A stretch of DNA of 64,000 bases from Bradyrhizobium sp. SZCCT0148 (GCF_018129985.1 NZ_JAFCKT010000003.1:528501-592500), one strand, 5' to 3'; positions 43,609-52,868 are shown, numbered from the stretch's first letter. Program-made: numbers and translations. Notes: generated by a model not told the origin, from the sequence alone.

Positions 43609-44568
43609 TCAGGCCAGATCGGCGGCCGCGATCCAGAACACCTCGCCCTCGGAGTCCTCGGTGTCGAGCCAGAGGAGCGGCAGCTCCGGAAAGGCCTCGT
43701 CGACCAGGTCCCGGCCGCGGCCGATCTCGCAGATCAGCCCGCCGTCCGGCGTCAGGTGACCGGGCGCCTCGGCCAGGATGCGGCGCACCACATCCAGACC
43801 GTCGGCGCCGCCGTCGAAGGCGAGCTTCGGCTCGGCCCGGCATTCCGGCGGCAGCGCGGCCATGCCCTCGGCATCGACGTAAGGCGGGTTGGTGATGATC
43901 AGATCGTACCTGGCGTCGCCGAGCGGGGCGAACAGGTCGCCGCGATAGAGGCTGATCCGGTCCTCGAGCCCATATGCGCCGACATTTCGCGCAGCGACGT
44001 CGAGCGCGCCCTTGGAGATGTCGACGGCATCGACGGCAGCGTTCGGGAAATGGTGCGCGGCGAGGATGGCAAGGCATCCCGATCCCGTGCAGAGATCGAG
44101 CACCCGTTCGACCGCCGTGGGATCGTCGATCAGCGATCCCGTCTCGCCGTCGCCGCCGAAATGCGACTCCAGCAGTTCGCCGATGAAGGAGCGCGGAACG
44201 ATGACACGCTCGTCGACATAGAAGGGCAGGCCGCGCATGTAGATCTTGTTGACGAGATAGGCGGCCGGTTTGCGCGTGGTGACGCGCTGATGGATGAGGT
44301 CGAGGATGGTCTTGCCTTCCGCCGCGGTGACGCGTGCGTTGGCGAATATCTCGAACTGCTCGGGATTGAGATGCAGCGCTTCGCTCACCAGGAAGGCCGC
44401 TTCGGCAACCGGATCGGTCGTGCCGTGCGCAAAAGCGAGCCCGGCTTCGACAAAGCGGCTCACCGCATAGCGGACGAAATCGAGCAGCGTGAGAAGTTCG
44501 CCCGGGCTGACTTTGGCGAGCTTCGGCGCGGCGCGGCCGCGTACGGTCTTTTTGGCTGCTTTGGCCAT
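43609..44568 (-). CDS. prmB: ribosomal protein L3 N5-glutamine methyltransferase PrmB
   Basis: A 319-aa SAM-dependent methyltransferase of the HemK/PrmC/PrmB group, which methylates a Gln side chain of ribosomal protein L3. NPPY at 227-230 is the catalytic motif and VLDLCTGSGCLAIL (156-169) is SAM motif I. The N-terminal segment (residues 20-110) is the PrmB-type helical domain. It starts MAKAAKKTVRGRAAPK, slightly longer than usual and basic. Its ATG overlaps the moaE stop by one base, so it belongs to the uvrC-pgsA-moaD-moaE series. Confidence 0.9.
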   Translation of the reverse strand: MAKAAKKTVRGRAAPKLAKVSPGELLTLLDFVRYAVSRFVEAGLAFAHGTTDPVAEAAFLVSEALHLNPEQFEIFANARVTAAEGKTILDLIHQRVTTRKPAAYLVNKIYMRGLPFYVDERVIVPRSFIGELLESHFGGDGETGSLIDDPTAVERVLDLCTGSGCLAILAAHHFPNAAVDAVDISKGALDVAARNVGAYGLEDRISLYRGDLFAPLGDARYDLIITNPPYVDAEGMAALPPECRAEPKLAFDGGADGLDVVRRILAEAPGHLTPDGGLICEIGRGRDLVDEAFPELPLLWLDTEDSEGEVFWIAAADLA

Positions 44569-45050
44569 CAGGATCGGGTCCAGCGTGCGGCGGCCTCGTC
44601 GTCGCGGGTGTGGGCCTCGACCCAGCCGGTGCCGGCTTCGCTCTCTTCCTTCTTCCAGAACGGTGCGCTGGTCTTGAGGTAGTCCATCAGGAATTCCGCC
44701 GCCTCGAACGCCGCCCGACGGTGTTGCGAAGCGGTCAGCACCAGCACGATGTTGTGGCCGGGCATGAAGCGGCCGACGCGGTGGATCACGGTGACGCCGT
44801 TGAGCGGCCAGCGCGAAACGGCTTCGTCGGTATGACGCCTGATTTCTTCCTCGGCCATGCCGGGATAGTGCTCGAGCGTCAGCGCGGCGACCTTGGCGCT
44901 GTCATCGTCCGCGCGGCAGATGCCGGAGAAGCTGACGACCGCGCCGATGTCGGTACGGCTTGTGGTCAGGGCTGCGATCTCGCGCGCGATGTCGAAATCG
45001 TCTTGCTGAATGCGAATGGTGACTGGGCAGGCGCCAACAGGGGAGGTCAT
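44568..45050 (-). CDS. moaE: molybdopterin synthase catalytic subunit MoaE
   Basis: A 160-aa subunit that transfers sulfur from the MoaD thiocarboxylate to precursor Z to form molybdopterin. Family stretches are IGAVVSFSGICRADDDSAKV, LTLEHYPGMAEEEI, VIHRVGRFMPGHNIVLVLTA, and FLMDYLKTSAPFWKKE with the active-site Lys residues. ATG at 45048-45050 is three bases from the moaD stop. Length is normal. It needs MoaA/MoaC products, whose genes are not in the window. Confidence 0.96.
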   Translation of the reverse strand: MTSPVGACPVTIRIQQDDFDIAREIAALTTSRTDIGAVVSFSGICRADDDSAKVAALTLEHYPGMAEEEIRRHTDEAVSRWPLNGVTVIHRVGRFMPGHNIVLVLTASQHRRAAFEAAEFLMDYLKTSAPFWKKEESEAGTGWVEAHTRDDEAAARWTRS

Positions 45051-45053
45051 GGC

Positions 45054-45305
45054 CTAGCCGCCGGTCATCGGCGGAAAAAACGCGATTTCGCGGGCGCCGG
45101 CGATTGCGGCATCCGATTTCACGTGGGCGTGGTCGATCGCGGTGCGGATCACCTTCGGCTTCTCGAAGGCGTAGGCGTAGGCCTCGCCTTGGCCGGACAG
45201 CCATGCGATCAGGTCCTCGACGGTGCGCACGGTCGCCGGCGGCTCGATGGTCTCCTCCGCCTTGCCGACGCGCTCGCGCACCCAGGCGAAATATTTCACC
45301 TTCAT
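45054..45305 (-). CDS. moaD: molybdopterin synthase sulfur carrier subunit MoaD
   Basis: An 83-aa ubiquitin-like protein ending in the essential Gly-Gly (FFPPMTGG), which is thiocarboxylated by MoeB and inserted into MoaE. The start MKVKYFAWVRERVGKAEETI is typical. Its ATG overlaps the pgsA stop by three bases in the ATGA arrangement, so it is coupled to pgsA, and it lies four bases before moaE. Confidence 0.95.
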   Translation of the reverse strand: MKVKYFAWVRERVGKAEETIEPPATVRTVEDLIAWLSGQGEAYAYAFEKPKVIRTAIDHAHVKSDAAIAGAREIAFFPPMTGG

Positions 45306-45919
45306 CCCTCGTCCTCCTTGATGAGGTGATGGATGCCGGCGCGGAAATAGTCGTAGCCGGTGTAGATGGTCACGATGGCGGAGGCCCATAGCAGCACGAG
45401 GCCCATCATCGAAACCACAGGCACCACCTCATCGCCGGCAGGCCCGGCGAGCAGGAACCCGATGGCGACGAGCTGGACCGTGGTTTTCCACTTCGCAAGC
45501 TTGGTGACGGGCACGCTGACGCGGAGTGCGGCGAGGTATTCGCGCAGGCCCGAGACCAGGATCTCGCGGCACAGGATCACGATGGCCGCCCAAAGCGACC
45601 AGCCATGGATGATGCCGTCGGCGGCCAGCATCAGCAGGCACGAGGCGACCAGCAGCTTGTCGGCGATCGGGTCGAGCATCCGGCCGAATGCCGATTGCTG
45701 ATTCCAGATTCGCGCGTAATAGCCGTCGAGGTAATCGGTGACCGCGGCCGCGATGAACAGGGCCACCGCCACCCAGCGCAGCCAGAGCGGCTGATCCAGA
45801 ATCGACTGCGCATAGATGCATCCGACCACAACCGGGATCGCGGCGATCCGGCCATAGGTCAGGAGGTTCGGGAGGGACATCGCGCGGCTGGTCGTCCCTC
45901 GTGTCGTGGCGATGTTCAT
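45302..45919 (-). CDS. pgsA: CDP-diacylglycerol-glycerol-3-phosphate 3-phosphatidyltransferase PgsA
   Basis: A 205-aa membrane enzyme that commits CDP-diacylglycerol to phosphatidylglycerol. The CDP-alcohol phosphotransferase motif is intact: D62, D65-G66, AR 69-70, G79, D83 and D87 (DYLDGYYARIWNQQSAFGRM then LDPIAD). Four to five hydrophobic helices are visible. ATG at 45917-45919 gives a short polar N-terminus; ATG at 45880 (MSLPNLLTYGRIA) is an alternative and closer to E. coli length. It follows uvrC, a pairing common in bacteria. Confidence 0.94.
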   Translation of the reverse strand: MNIATTRGTTSRAMSLPNLLTYGRIAAIPVVVGCIYAQSILDQPLWLRWVAVALFIAAAVTDYLDGYYARIWNQQSAFGRMLDPIADKLLVASCLLMLAADGIIHGWSLWAAIVILCREILVSGLREYLAALRVSVPVTKLAKWKTTVQLVAIGFLLAGPAGDEVVPVVSMMGLVLLWASAIVTIYTGYDYFRAGIHHLIKEDEG

Positions 45920-46018
45920 CCGTCCTACCAATACCGCTCGTGCCTGAAGGTCAACCGTTCCGCTCCGCAAGATGGGGTGCGGGATACGACGACCATATGA
46001 CCGCGGCCCCCCTTTAAT

Positions 46019-48073
46019 TCATCCCGGTTGGGGATGGAAATACTCGAAAATCCTGCGGGCGCTTTCGGCGCTCACCCCCGGAACTTTGCCGAGATCGCCG
46101 ATCGAGGCCCGTTCGATCTCCTTCAAGGTCCCGAAATGATGCAGCAAGGCACGTTTGCGTGACGGGCCGATGCCCGGGATTTCCTGCAAGCCGGCCTCGC
46201 GGATGTCCTTCTTACGCAGCTTGCGGTGCGAGCCGATGACGAAACGGTGGGCCTCGTCGCGCAGCCGCTGGATGAAATAGAGCACGGGGTCGCGCGGCTC
46301 CAGCTTGATGGCTTCGCGGTCCGGCATGAACAGGGTCTCGCGGCCGGCATCCCGGTCCGGCCCCTTGGCAACGGACATCAGCGACACCTGGGTCAGGCCG
46401 AGATTTGCGAAGATCTCGCGGACAGCATTGAGCTGGCCGCGGCCGCCATCGATGATGACGAGGTCGGGCCATTGCGGGAAATCGTCGTCTTTTGTTTTGG
46501 CCGCGCCCTCCTCGGGCGGGTTGATCAAGCGCTTGAATCGCCGCTCCAGCACCTCCCGCATCATGGCGAAGTCGTCGCCGGGCGTGATCTCTTCCGACTT
46601 GATGTTGAACTTGCGGTACTGGTTCTTCACGAAACCATCGGGGCCGGCGACGATCATGGCGCCGACCGCATTGGTGCCTTGAATGTGGCTGTTGTCGTAG
46701 ACCTCGATGCGCTTGGGCGAATGCGGCAGGCCCAGCGTCGTCGCGATGGCGTCCAGCAGACGGCTTTGCGTGGCGGTATCCGCAAGCTTGCGGCCGAGCG
46801 CCTCGCGCGCATTGGTCAGCGCGTGGGTGACGAGTTCCTTCTTCTCGCCGCGCTTGGGCGTGGTGACCTCGATCTTGTGACCGGCCTTGAGCGAGAGCGC
46901 ATTGGCGAGCAGTTCGCTCTCCTCGATCTCGTGCGAGAGCAGGATGTTCCTGGGCGGCGGCTTGTCGTCGTAGAACTGAGCGAGGAAGGAGCCGAGCACC
47001 TCTTCCGGGGTGAACGTCTTCTCCGCGCGCGGAAAATAGGCGCGGTTGCCCCAGTTTTGGCCGGTGCGGAAGAAGAACACTTCGACGCAGGAGAAGCCGC
47101 CCTCCTGGTGGATGGCGAACACGTCGGCTTCATCGACCGTGCGCGGATTGATGCCCTGCTGCGACTGGATCGCCGACAAGGCGGCGAGACGGTCGCGGTA
47201 GAGCGCGGCGCGCTCGAACTCGAGTTCACCGGAAGCCTTCTCCATCTCGCCGGCGAGCTCCTGCTTCACCGCATGGCTCTTGCCGGACAGGAAGTCGCTC
47301 GCCTCGCGCACCAGGGTCGTGTAGCCGCCGAAGTCGATCTCGCGGGTGCAGGGGCCGGCGCAGCGGCGGATCTGATGGAGCAGGCAGGGCCTGGTGCGGC
47401 TCTCGAAGAAGGAATCGGTGCAGGAGCGGATCAGGAAGGCGCGCTGCAGCGCCGTGATGGTGCGGTTGACGGCGCCGGCGGAGGCGAACGGGCCGAAATA
47501 GCGCCCGGGCCGGCTCTGCGCGCCGCGATGTTTCAGGATCTGCGGCGCCCAATGGTCGCCGGTGATCAGGATGTAGGGAAACGATTTGTCGTCGCGCAGC
47601 TGCACGTTGAAGCGCGGCCGCAACTGCTTGATGAGGTTGGCTTCGAGCAGCAGCGCCTCGGTCTCGGTGTTGGTCGAGACGATCTCCACGGTCACCGTGG
47701 CCGCGATCATGCGCAGGATGCGCGCGGGCTGTGGCGCATTCTGGCGCGCGTAGCTCGACAGGCGCTTTTTGACGTTCTTGGCCTTGCCGACATAGAGCAC
47801 GTCGGCATTCGCATTGAGCATGCGATAGACGCCGGGCGAGGTGGGGGCGAGCCGGACCGCGCGTTCGATCGCCTCGTGGCCGGTCGCGAGCGTAGCTTCG
47901 CCGACGGCGCCGCTCTCTTCCAGGATATCGGGCAGCCGCGCATCGTCCTCGTCGTCGCCGCCGCTGGTGGCGGGATCGAGGTCGGGCGGCGTCTCGGCCG
48001 GGATGACCGCTGCGGTGTCAGGAAGGGGTTTGCGCGCGCGGTCGTCCGGATTGTCGGTGGAATCGTGAGCCAT
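46019..48073 (-). CDS. uvrC: excinuclease ABC subunit C (UvrC)
   Basis: A 684-aa nuclease of nucleotide excision repair that makes both incisions. After an acidic N-terminal extension of about 70 residues comes the GIY-YIG domain ([32 protein letters not shown]), which makes the 3' cut. The zinc-like Cys region [17 protein letters not shown] and the UVR domain follow. The RNase H-like 5' nuclease region is near residue 420 ([20 protein letters not shown]) and 530 ([16 protein letters not shown]). The C-terminus has the HhH pair ([20 protein letters not shown]). It heads the minus-strand series with pgsA. Confidence 0.96.
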   Translation of the reverse strand: MAHDSTDNPDDRARKPLPDTAAVIPAETPPDLDPATSGGDDEDDARLPDILEESGAVGEATLATGHEAIERAVRLAPTSPGVYRMLNANADVLYVGKAKNVKKRLSSYARQNAPQPARILRMIAATVTVEIVSTNTETEALLLEANLIKQLRPRFNVQLRDDKSFPYILITGDHWAPQILKHRGAQSRPGRYFGPFASAGAVNRTITALQRAFLIRSCTDSFFESRTRPCLLHQIRRCAGPCTREIDFGGYTTLVREASDFLSGKSHAVKQELAGEMEKASGELEFERAALYRDRLAALSAIQSQQGINPRTVDEADVFAIHQEGGFSCVEVFFFRTGQNWGNRAYFPRAEKTFTPEEVLGSFLAQFYDDKPPPRNILLSHEIEESELLANALSLKAGHKIEVTTPKRGEKKELVTHALTNAREALGRKLADTATQSRLLDAIATTLGLPHSPKRIEVYDNSHIQGTNAVGAMIVAGPDGFVKNQYRKFNIKSEEITPGDDFAMMREVLERRFKRLINPPEEGAAKTKDDDFPQWPDLVIIDGGRGQLNAVREIFANLGLTQVSLMSVAKGPDRDAGRETLFMPDREAIKLEPRDPVLYFIQRLRDEAHRFVIGSHRKLRKKDIREAGLQEIPGIGPSRKRALLHHFGTLKEIERASIGDLGKVPGVSAESARRIFEYFHPQPG

Positions 48074-48192
48074 GGAGCGAATTTAGGCGCTGGGGGTGCC
48101 GATTTGAAGTTCCGGCCGTGCGGCACGCACAGGATGGCGGCGCAGTTCCCGGTAACGCTTGCTTAAGCCTGTTAACAGCGCGGTAACCCGGC

Positions 48193-48208
48193 TTAACAGC
48201 CCTTTAAC
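48193..48208. promoter_or_regulatory. CtrA-type binding site
   Basis: TTAA at 48193-48196, seven bases, then TTAAC at 48204-48208: an exact fit to the alphaproteobacterial CtrA consensus TTAA-N7-TTAA. It lies between divergent uvrC (start 48073) and the porin-like gene (start 48325), about 120 bases from each. Extra TTAAG/TTAAC half sites occur just to the left. Confidence 0.6.
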
Positions 48209-48324
48209 TTAAAACTCTCGATAAATCTTACGCGAAAAGGTCGTGGTTCCGTAACCATGCGGTTGGCCTCGCGCGGCGGCGTCAGGCTTCGCTCCGGTTG
48301 CGACAGTTGCGTTGGAGTAAAGTG

Positions 48325-48948
48325 ATGAAGAGGTTCGTTGTGGGCGCAGCCGCGTTGGTTGCGGCCGGCTGGACAGCTTCGGCAGAGGCCGCCGACATGA
48401 ATTACGGTCAGCGCGCGCCTTATACCGTCAACCAGCCGCTCAATGCCTATAGCTGGGCGGGCCCGTATCTCGGCGCCAATCTCGGTTACGAATGGGGCTC
48501 GGTGAGCAACAATCCCGCAAAGCCCGCCGGGTTCGTCGGCGGCGTGCAGGCCGGGTACAATTTCCAGAACGGCCCATGGGTGTTCGGCGTCGAGGGCGAT
48601 ATCCAGGCCGCCGGTGCCGATGACACCTTCGCGCCGTGGAAGTTCTCCAATCCCTGGTTCGGCACCATCCGCGGTCGCGCCGGCTATGCCTTCAACAACA
48701 TCCTGTTCTACGGCACCGCGGGCCTGGCCTTCGGCGAGTTGCGCGCACAGACGTTCGGCTGGACGGAGTCGCACACCACCGCCGGCTGGACCATCGGTGC
48801 CGGCGCAGAGGTCGGCTTCGCGCCGAACTGGAGCGCGAAGCTCGAATATCTCTACATCGATCTGTCGTCGAGCCAGTTCGCGATTACGGGCGTGTCAAAC
48901 GGCTATAGCGCCAGCGTTGTGCGCGCAGGCGTGAACTATCACTTCTGA
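48325..48948 (+). CDS. Omp25-like outer-membrane beta-barrel protein
   Basis: A 207-aa small porin-like protein starting MKRFVVGAAALVAAGWTASA with cleavage after AEA. The remaining sequence alternates polar and hydrophobic residues through eight predicted strands, with barrel motifs such as WAGPYLGANLGYEWG, GFVGGVQAGYNFQ and VFGVEGDI. The chain ends in VNYHF, the C-terminal aromatic signal of barrel proteins. The family (Omp25/Omp31 of rhizobia and Brucella) is abundant in the outer membrane. GGAG precedes the ATG. A CtrA box lies 120 bases upstream and a strong terminator follows. Confidence 0.9.
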   Translation: MKRFVVGAAALVAAGWTASAEAADMNYGQRAPYTVNQPLNAYSWAGPYLGANLGYEWGSVSNNPAKPAGFVGGVQAGYNFQNGPWVFGVEGDIQAAGADDTFAPWKFSNPWFGTIRGRAGYAFNNILFYGTAGLAFGELRAQTFGWTESHTTAGWTIGAGAEVGFAPNWSAKLEYLYIDLSSSQFAITGVSNGYSASVVRAGVNYHF

Positions 48949-48980
48949 TAGCTGCAGAAGAAAATACCGGACGACCAACT

Positions 48981-49009
48981 CCCGGCCGCTCGCGGCCGGG
49001 ATTTTTTTT
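48981..49009 (+). terminator. rho-independent terminator after the porin-like gene
   Basis: CCCGGCCG-CTCG-CGGCCGGG forms an 8-bp all-GC stem (48981-49000), followed by A and eight T (49002-49009). It lies about 30 bases after the porin-like stop. Confidence 0.93.
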
Positions 49010-49061
49010 CGCCAGGTGTTTTTGCGCCGGGTAATGCGCCGAATGCCGCGCGTGAAGCCCG

Positions 49062-49277
49062 CTAGGACAGGATCACCAAATTGACCGCCTTCGGTCCCTT
49101 GCCCTTCTTGTCCGGCTCGACTTCGAAAGTAATGCGCTGTCCTTCCGCCAGATCCTTCAGTCCGGCTCGCTCCACAGCGGTAATATGGACGAAGACGTCG
49201 CGGCCCCCGTCGTCAGGCTTGATGAAACCGTAGCCGCGTTCGCCGTTGAAAAACTTGACCGTTCCCGTCATGGCCAT
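49062..49277 (-). CDS. cold-shock domain protein CspA family
   Basis: A 71-aa OB-fold single-strand nucleic acid binding protein, an RNA chaperone. RNP1 is RGYGFIKP and RNP2 DVFVHITAV, both intact. ATG at 49275-49277 follows GGGGAGTTT eight bases away. Unlike the E. coli CspA group it has ERAGLKDLAEGQ, as in other alphaproteobacterial CspD-type proteins. An in-frame ATG at 49271 would shorten it by two residues. The frame can also be read upstream to 49367, which is rejected. Confidence 0.95.
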   Translation of the reverse strand: MAMTGTVKFFNGERGYGFIKPDDGGRDVFVHITAVERAGLKDLAEGQRITFEVEPDKKGKGPKAVNLVILS

Positions 49278-49531
49278 CGGGAAACTCCCCCTCATTGCTC
49301 CTCCGTCGCGACGCAGACTCACGTCACGACATGACCGGGCGCTACGAAGCCCGGGAGAGCTGGCCATCCTTGGGCGGACCGCTTGCGGTCCGGCCGGATC
49401 TTTCTTAGGCCTTCACTCCGCCGCAACCATTCGCGGAAGCGGAACGTAAAGCCAGTCACGGAAACAGCATAATACGGTTCTCCGCAGATTGACTACCGCC
49501 CCTGCATATTTTTCCCAAGAATGCCGGAGTG

Positions 49532-50392
49532 TTACGGCTTCGGTGTCTCCAATCGGAATCTGGCAGCGCCGCCCTGGCCGAGCGGCATTTCCAGCTCGGG
49601 CAGGATCGTCTTGAGCTCGCCCTGCAGGGTATAGGGCGGATTGACGATCAGGAGCCCGGTGGAGGCGAGAGCCCCGCCATCGAGCTGGGGCGCGACGCTG
49701 AACTCGAGCCGCAGACAATTTCCCGGCGGCTTTGCTGCAGCTGCGAGCCGCGCCACGGTTTGGGCCAGCGTATCGGTGGCACGCCGGCTCTTAGCCGGAT
49801 ACCAGATGACGTAGATGCCGGTCGGCCATTTCGCGAAGGCCGCGGAGAAGGCTTCGCCCAGCCGTTCGAACTCGTTCTTGGCCTCGAAGGGCGGATCGAT
49901 CAGCACGACACCGCGCCGCTCTTTGGGCGGCACGAAGGCCGGCAGCGCCACCCAGCCGTCGAGGTCGACCACGCGGGCCTGTTCGTCGCGGCGCAGCACG
50001 GCGATCAGCGCCTTTCGCGCCTTCGGCTCGATCTCGCAGGCGACGAGGCGGTCTTGCGGCCTGAGCAGGGCGCGCGCGATCAACGGCGAGCCCGGATAAG
50101 CCTTGAGCTCACCCTTCGGATTGAAGGCGCGGACGATGTCGAGATAGGGCTTGGCCAGCGCCGCGCTCTCGTTCGACAGGCGCGCCTGCATCAGCCGCGC
50201 GATGCCGGTCAGCCATTCGCCGCCCCGGCGCGCCTCGTCGCTGTCGAGATCGTAGAGGCCGGCCCCGGCATGGGTGTCGATGACGCGGAACGCCCCGGGC
50301 TTGTCTTGCAGATAGGTGATGATGCGCGCCAGCACGAGGTGCTTGATGACATCGGTGAAGCTGCCGGCGTGGAAGGCGTGGTGGTAGTTCAT
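49532..50392 (-). CDS. rlmJ: 23S rRNA (adenine-2030 N6)-methyltransferase RlmJ
   Basis: A 286-aa methyltransferase acting on A2030 of 23S rRNA. Start MNYHHAFHAGSFTDVIKHLV is the family N-terminus. IDPPFE at 165-170 is the DPP(F/Y) catalytic motif, and VIDTHAGAGLYDL (37-49) contacts SAM. A helical insertion carrying KPYLDIVRAFNP follows. Length fits E. coli RlmJ (280). It is preceded by a terminator-less gap to the RNase T2 gene on the same strand. Confidence 0.94.
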   Translation of the reverse strand: MNYHHAFHAGSFTDVIKHLVLARIITYLQDKPGAFRVIDTHAGAGLYDLDSDEARRGGEWLTGIARLMQARLSNESAALAKPYLDIVRAFNPKGELKAYPGSPLIARALLRPQDRLVACEIEPKARKALIAVLRRDEQARVVDLDGWVALPAFVPPKERRGVVLIDPPFEAKNEFERLGEAFSAAFAKWPTGIYVIWYPAKSRRATDTLAQTVARLAAAAKPPGNCLRLEFSVAPQLDGGALASTGLLIVNPPYTLQGELKTILPELEMPLGQGGAARFRLETPKP

Positions 50393-50488
50393 GGCGCAGA
50401 GTTACGACATCGCGCGCCGAAAGTAACGGCTTGTCATTCCGGGTTCGCGCTCCGCGCGCCCCCGCATTGACGATGCGAAGACCTCGAC

Positions 50489-51181
50489 TTACCCGCCCCT
50501 GATCGGCGGCATCGTCACTTGGTCGCGGCGGCAGCTGCGGCGTTCGTTCTCGTCGCAGGCGCGGAATTGCAGGTCCTTGCTGAGGCAGATGCGGACCTCG
50601 GACAGCCGCGTCCGGTTGCAGGTGACCGAGACGGCGGTATTGCTCAGCCCCGGATTGGCCTTGATGAAGGCCTCCTCGACCTCCGCCGGCGCCACGGTCT
50701 TGGCCTGAGACAAATCGAGATATTCGGCCGGAATCTTGATCGCAGCGCGCGCCTTGCGGATCGTCTCGAAATAGCTGCGGTCGGCGAGGCCGGAGCAGGT
50801 GCCGTGCTTGTCCCACTCGTTGAAGATCAGGCCCGGCGCCGGCATCAAATCGAGCATCGAGGAGACGATGCTGCGGTTCAGCCGCGGTGCGGGCCGCTGG
50901 CAATATTCCGGGAAGCCATTCTCATATTGCGGCCACAGCCCATGCACCACGAAGGCATAAGGCCGGCCGCCGCACTGGATCTGGGAACGGCCGCCACGTT
51001 CGGCCGCTTCCTCGCAGAACGACGGCGACCACGACAGCGCCAGCACATAGAAGTCGAATTCGCCGGGCGCGTTCTGCCGCTTGTCCTGGGCGTTTGCGCC
51101 GCCGGCGAGCAAGACTAATCCGGCTGCCAAGGTCACGGAGATCACGAAGCGGGAAAACGAATGCAATCTGGAATGAAACAT
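50489..51181 (-). CDS. secreted ribonuclease T2 family protein
   Basis: A 230-aa exported RNase. Signal peptide to about residue 31 (LLAGGANAQD). CAS1 is FVVHGLWPQ with H80, CAS2 is FNEWDKHGTCSG with E122 and H126. The enzyme therefore keeps both catalytic His and Glu and should cut single-stranded RNA with 2',3'-cyclic products. Four or more cysteines suit a periplasmic disulfide protein. ATG at 51179-51181 is chosen; a TTG at 51196 would add five residues. It may scavenge RNA for phosphate or act in competition (inferred). Confidence 0.9.
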   Translation of the reverse strand: MFHSRLHSFSRFVISVTLAAGLVLLAGGANAQDKRQNAPGEFDFYVLALSWSPSFCEEAAERGGRSQIQCGGRPYAFVVHGLWPQYENGFPEYCQRPAPRLNRSIVSSMLDLMPAPGLIFNEWDKHGTCSGLADRSYFETIRKARAAIKIPAEYLDLSQAKTVAPAEVEEAFIKANPGLSNTAVSVTCNRTRLSEVRICLSKDLQFRACDENERRSCRRDQVTMPPIRGG

Positions 51182-51299
51182 GGCGACGCCCCTCAACTAG
51201 ACTGTGCAAGGAAGCCTAGCAGGCGATGGGAACATTTCAAGAACAAATTTCGGGCGAATGCGTTCAGCGCCTCGGGCGACCCGAATCAGAGTCGTTCGA

Positions 51300-51776
51300 T
51301 CAGGGCTTAGCGGCCCGGCAGGCCGGATTGTAGGCCCAGTTGCGGTCGACCCCGACCACGCACCATTCGACACCGCTGCCGTAGCCGGCGAAGCCGCCAT
51401 CCTCGATCAACGAGAAATGCACCTTGCGCACCTTGCCGTCATTGAGCATGGCGTCAGCGGTGCAATAGCGGCGCGGAATGTTGTCGGATTGCCAGGGCCG
51501 GAATGCGGTCTCGCGAACGGCCGAGAAGCCGGTGATCTTCAACGAGGAATTCCAGAACGTGCTCTCTTTTTCCCAGAACTGGGTGGCGATGGTCGGCAGC
51601 GCCCGGTCGCAATCGGCGACGGCGCCGTCATAGCGCGGTCCGCTCAGCCAGAAATTCAGCTCCAGCGGATTGGCGGCCCGGGCCTCGCCGAACGACACCG
51701 CCCCGAACACGAGGCCGAGCACGGCGGCATAGCGGAGCGATTTCGGGGAGGAGGCGCGCATGATCAATCCGGACAT
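51300..51776 (-). CDS. exported hypothetical protein (158 aa)
   Basis: Two ATG codons (51776 and 51761) give an N-terminus with the hydrophobic segment YAAVLGLVFGAVSFGEARAA and a cleavage site before ANPLELNF. The mature part contains five cysteines: ADCDRALP, RRYCTADAM, VEWCVVGVD and the C-terminal PACRAAKP among them. It is a conserved Bradyrhizobium family without known function. ATG at 51776 is given; the alternative is five residues shorter. It lies upstream of RNase T2 on the same strand, but no shared promoter evidence is available. Confidence 0.7.
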   Translation of the reverse strand: MSGLIMRASSPKSLRYAAVLGLVFGAVSFGEARAANPLELNFWLSGPRYDGAVADCDRALPTIATQFWEKESTFWNSSLKITGFSAVRETAFRPWQSDNIPRRYCTADAMLNDGKVRKVHFSLIEDGGFAGYGSGVEWCVVGVDRNWAYNPACRAAKP

Positions 51777-51940
51777 CTAAAGTTGACGGTGGACGGTGCC
51801 GTGAAGGCCAGGGGAGGTCAAGTGCAGCGCGGCAACACTTCGCCAGGAGTTGACCACAACATCGCGGTGGCAGGGCTTCCGTTCTTTTCACTTCCCTCCC
51901 GGCACCGTAAACTGGCCGCCAGCCAATTGGAGTGACGGGA

Positions 51941-52240
51941 ATGCGAATCATTGCGGCCGCGGGTCTTCTCGCCAGCCTGGTTGTCTCGGGCATGATGGCG
52001 AGCCAGTCGGCACGCGCCGACTATGTGCCGCCTTTCAAGGGCAACGACACCGGCGGCATCATCGCCTATTCGATGGCCACCCAGGTCGATGCCCGGCAGG
52101 CCGCGGTCGATCACTGCGCGCGCTATGGCAAGGTCGTGAAATTCCTGGCGGTGCAGGCCTACGAGGGCGGTTACATCTCGTTCTCCTGCCGCTGGGTGCC
52201 CTATGGCGCCGCCGACCAGCCGATCCGCACGCTCTACTGA
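51941..52240 (+). CDS. small exported protein (99 aa)
   Basis: Signal peptide MRIIAAAGLLASLVVSGMMA then SQSARADYVPP. The mature 70 residues are predicted to be a compact alpha/beta unit, with GGIIAYSMATQVDARQAAVD and HCARYGKVVKFLAVQA, and a second Cys in FSCRWVPYG. The two cysteines may pair. GGAG lies eight bases before the ATG at 51941. A GTG at 51932 is rejected. The next gene, DUF3617, follows on the same strand after 42 bases, so they may be co-expressed. Confidence 0.75.
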   Translation: MRIIAAAGLLASLVVSGMMASQSARADYVPPFKGNDTGGIIAYSMATQVDARQAAVDHCARYGKVVKFLAVQAYEGGYISFSCRWVPYGAADQPIRTLY

Positions 52241-52282
52241 GGCGTTGCCGGAACGCCGCAATCTCAGCCGGGAGCCTCTCGC

Positions 52283-52813
52283 ATGACGCGAAAACTCGCT
52301 TTGCTCGGCTCGACCCTTTGCCTCGTGCTGTCGGCGGCCGGCGCCTGCGCCGACGACCTGCCGGTGCGCAAGGCCGGTCTTTGGGAAATGAAGCTGGTCA
52401 CGACGGGCTCGCCGATTCCCGAGATGACCATGCAGCACTGCACCGACGAGACGGTCGACAAGGAGATGAACAACAACGTCTCGCCGATGGCGAAGCAGAT
52501 CTGTTCCAAGCAGGACATCAAGAAGACCGCGACCGGCTATGTCAGCGATTCCGAGTGCAGCGTCGCCGGCGTCAGCACGACCTCGCATGCCGAGATCACC
52601 GGCGATTTCAATTCGGCCTACACCGTGAAGACCTCGTCGCACGCGAAAGGCGGCGTCGCGGGCGCTGCCGGGCGCGATAGCACCATGACGCTGCAAGCCA
52701 AGTGGCTTGGGGCCTGCAAGCCGGACCAGAAGCCGGGCGACATCGTGATGCCCGGCGGCTTCAAGATGAACGTGCGCGACATGGACAAGCTGAAGGCGCT
52801 GCTGCCGAAGTAG
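52283..52813 (+). CDS. DUF3617 family exported protein
   Basis: A 176-aa protein with signal peptide MTRKLALLGSTLCLVLSAAG ending CADDLP. DUF3617 signatures are RKAGLWEMKLVTTGSPIPEM and MQHCTDETVDKEMN near the start, then CSKQDIKKTATGYVSDSECS, and EITGDFNSAYTVKTSS in the second half. Four cysteines (MQHC, QIC, SEC and GAC) suit disulfides in the periplasm. The family is widespread in proteobacteria with no confirmed function. It is downstream of the 99-aa exported protein on the same strand. Confidence 0.85.
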   Translation: MTRKLALLGSTLCLVLSAAGACADDLPVRKAGLWEMKLVTTGSPIPEMTMQHCTDETVDKEMNNNVSPMAKQICSKQDIKKTATGYVSDSECSVAGVSTTSHAEITGDFNSAYTVKTSSHAKGGVAGAAGRDSTMTLQAKWLGACKPDQKPGDIVMPGGFKMNVRDMDKLKALLPK

Positions 52814-52829
52814 GTGGTCATCGTGGGAT

Positions 52830-52863
52830 CGTAGCCCGGATCGGTACGCTCCATCCGGGCTGC
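52830..52863. repeat. REP-like hairpin (GTAGCCCGGAT)
   Basis: GTAGCCCGGAT, ten to eleven bases, then ATCCGGGCTGC: a near-perfect inverted repeat with AGCCCGGAT and ATCCGGGCT arms. It lies in the gap between the convergent DUF3617 and histidine-kinase genes, so it may also terminate transcription. Confidence 0.85.
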
Positions 52864-52868
52864 GGCAT

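Noticed and set aside
42938..44077. A 379-aa protein covering the holin-like gene and part of prmB
   Set aside because: The N-terminal half is the prmB region read in another frame. Only the part from ATG 43519 has a good ribosome binding site and a sensible product.
46226..48166. A 646-codon plus-strand frame opposite uvrC
   Set aside because: No recognisable domain; uvrC on the other strand has every expected motif.
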